Assembly: GCA_947589175.1 (NCBI GenBank)
Contig: CANPZR010000198.1
Span: 1-5,262 of the forward strand
Direction of reading: 5' to 3'
DNA length: 5,262 nt
Source: an uncultured Lachnospiraceae bacterium
GTDB taxonomy: Bacteria; Bacillota; Clostridia; Lachnospirales; Lachnospiraceae
Made by a program: the position numbers and the translations under genes. The notes under the pieces were generated by a model. The model had not been told where the DNA came from. It worked only from the letters and a program-made list of their open reading frames with translations, and did not search any database. Shown here piece by piece: positions 4,695 to 5,262 of the stretch; the first letter of the stretch is position 1, and every line of letters starts with the position of its first letter.

Positions 4695-5262
4695 ATGTAT
4701 AATATGGAAAAACAGCACAAGCTGGGCAAGCTCCACGCGCTGGAGCGCATTTGTATGCTTTTGGACGAGGATTCCTTCCGGGAGATCGGCTCCAATATCA
4801 CCAATCTGGAGGACGCCTTCAACATCAAAAAGGGACAGTTTCCCTACGACGGCGTCATCACGGGCTACGGCACCATCGGCGGCCAGAAGGTAGTCATCTA
4901 CTCCGAGGACTTCACCGTGATCGGGGGAACGCTCGGAAAGCAGCACGGTTTTAAAATCGCCAACGCCATCAAGATGGCCATTGAGAACCGCTGCCCGGTC
5001 ATCGGCATCAACGACTCCGGCGGCGCCCGGATCCAGGAGGGCGTCAACGCCCTGGCCGGATACGGGGAGATTTTCTACTACAATACCATGGCCTCCGGCT
5101 ACATCCCCCAGATATCCATTATCGCCGGGAACTGCGCCGGCGGCGCCGTCTACTCGCCGGGCATCACGGACTTTATTTTTGTGATCGACAACATCAGCCA
5201 GATGTTCGTCACCGGACCCAAGGTCATCAAGAGCGTGACCAACGAGGACATCACCGCCGAGG
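4695..5262 (+). CDS. biotin-dependent acyl-CoA carboxyltransferase (MmdA/PccB superfamily), 3' end cut by window edge
   Basis: Members transfer a carboxyl group between carboxybiotin and an acyl-CoA, as in propionyl-/acetyl-CoA carboxylase beta subunits or methylmalonyl-CoA decarboxylase alpha. The 189 residues visible are roughly the N-terminal, acyl-CoA-binding crotonase-like lobe. They show EKQHKLGKLHALERICMLLD (5-24), YSEDFTVIGGTLG (69-81), NDSGGARIQEGV (106-117), AGNCAGGAVYSPG (144-156) and the IDNISQMFVTGP stretch (164-175). The two glycine-rich loops match the oxyanion-hole segments of the family. The N-terminus begins right at the EKQH element and lacks the roughly 25-30 residues that many PccB/MmdA proteins carry before it. 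The start at 4695 is supported by GGAG eight bases upstream; Met4 is an alternative. The gene diverges from the polymer operon and has its own promoter candidate. The acyl-CoA substrate cannot be assigned, and any biotin carrier, biotin carboxylase or decarboxylase-pump partner would lie beyond the window. Confidence 0.95.
   Translation, partial: MYNMEKQHKLGKLHALERICMLLDEDSFREIGSNITNLEDAFNIKKGQFPYDGVITGYGTIGGQKVVIYSEDFTVIGGTLGKQHGFKIANAIKMAIENRCPVIGINDSGGARIQEGVNALAGYGEIFYYNTMASGYIPQISIIAGNCAGGAVYSPGITDFIFVIDNISQMFVTGPKVIKSVTNEDITAE

Noticed and set aside
4662..4946. Minus-strand 94-codon frame and plus-strand frames at 4681 and 4751
   Set aside because: All overlap the carboxyltransferase coding frame at 4695 and show none of its conserved residues. 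The ATG at 4681 is out of frame with the real gene.

Overview
The window reads as a Bacillota (Firmicutes) chromosome, most likely a Clostridia/Lachnospiraceae-type anaerobe. This is inferred from strong AGGAGG-type ribosome sites, teichoic-acid-type genes, a three-helix LCP protein and moderately GC-rich codon use set against AT-rich intergenic DNA. No species can be named from the sequence alone.

Minus strand, 4396 down to 1: a compact surface-polymer cluster. In transcription order it holds an ABC-2 polymer export permease (TagG-like, 3569-4396), its ATPase (TagH-like, 2711-3544), glycerol-3-phosphate cytidylyltransferase (TagD, 2300-2689) and a CDP-glycerol glycerophosphotransferase of the TagB/TagF family (1177-2295). 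After a 126-nt gap comes a LytR-CpsA-Psr (LCP) ligase, cut by the window edge (1-1050). The first four genes are separated by only 24, 21 and 4 nt and are almost certainly one operon. Working model: TagD makes CDP-glycerol, the glycerophosphotransferase puts glycerol-phosphate on a lipid-linked glycan, TagGH flips it outward, and the LCP protein attaches it to peptidoglycan. Linkage-unit genes (TagO, TagA, MnaA) are not in the window.

4397-4694: a divergent intergenic region. Two back-to-back promoter candidates, both with extended -10 boxes, can be read: one drives the polymer operon leftwards and one the next gene rightwards. The operon leader contains nested complementary segments that could fold.

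Plus strand, 4695 to the end: the first 189 residues of a biotin-dependent acyl-CoA carboxyltransferase (MmdA/PccB superfamily), unrelated in pathway to the cluster.

The least explained parts are the gap before the LCP gene (a 22-bp tandem repeat nested in other repeats), the extra extracytoplasmic domain in the LCP protein, the acidic tail of the ATPase, and the foldable operon leader. I see no clear evidence of a wholly new system; the window is mostly recognisable cell-envelope biology with a few odd details.
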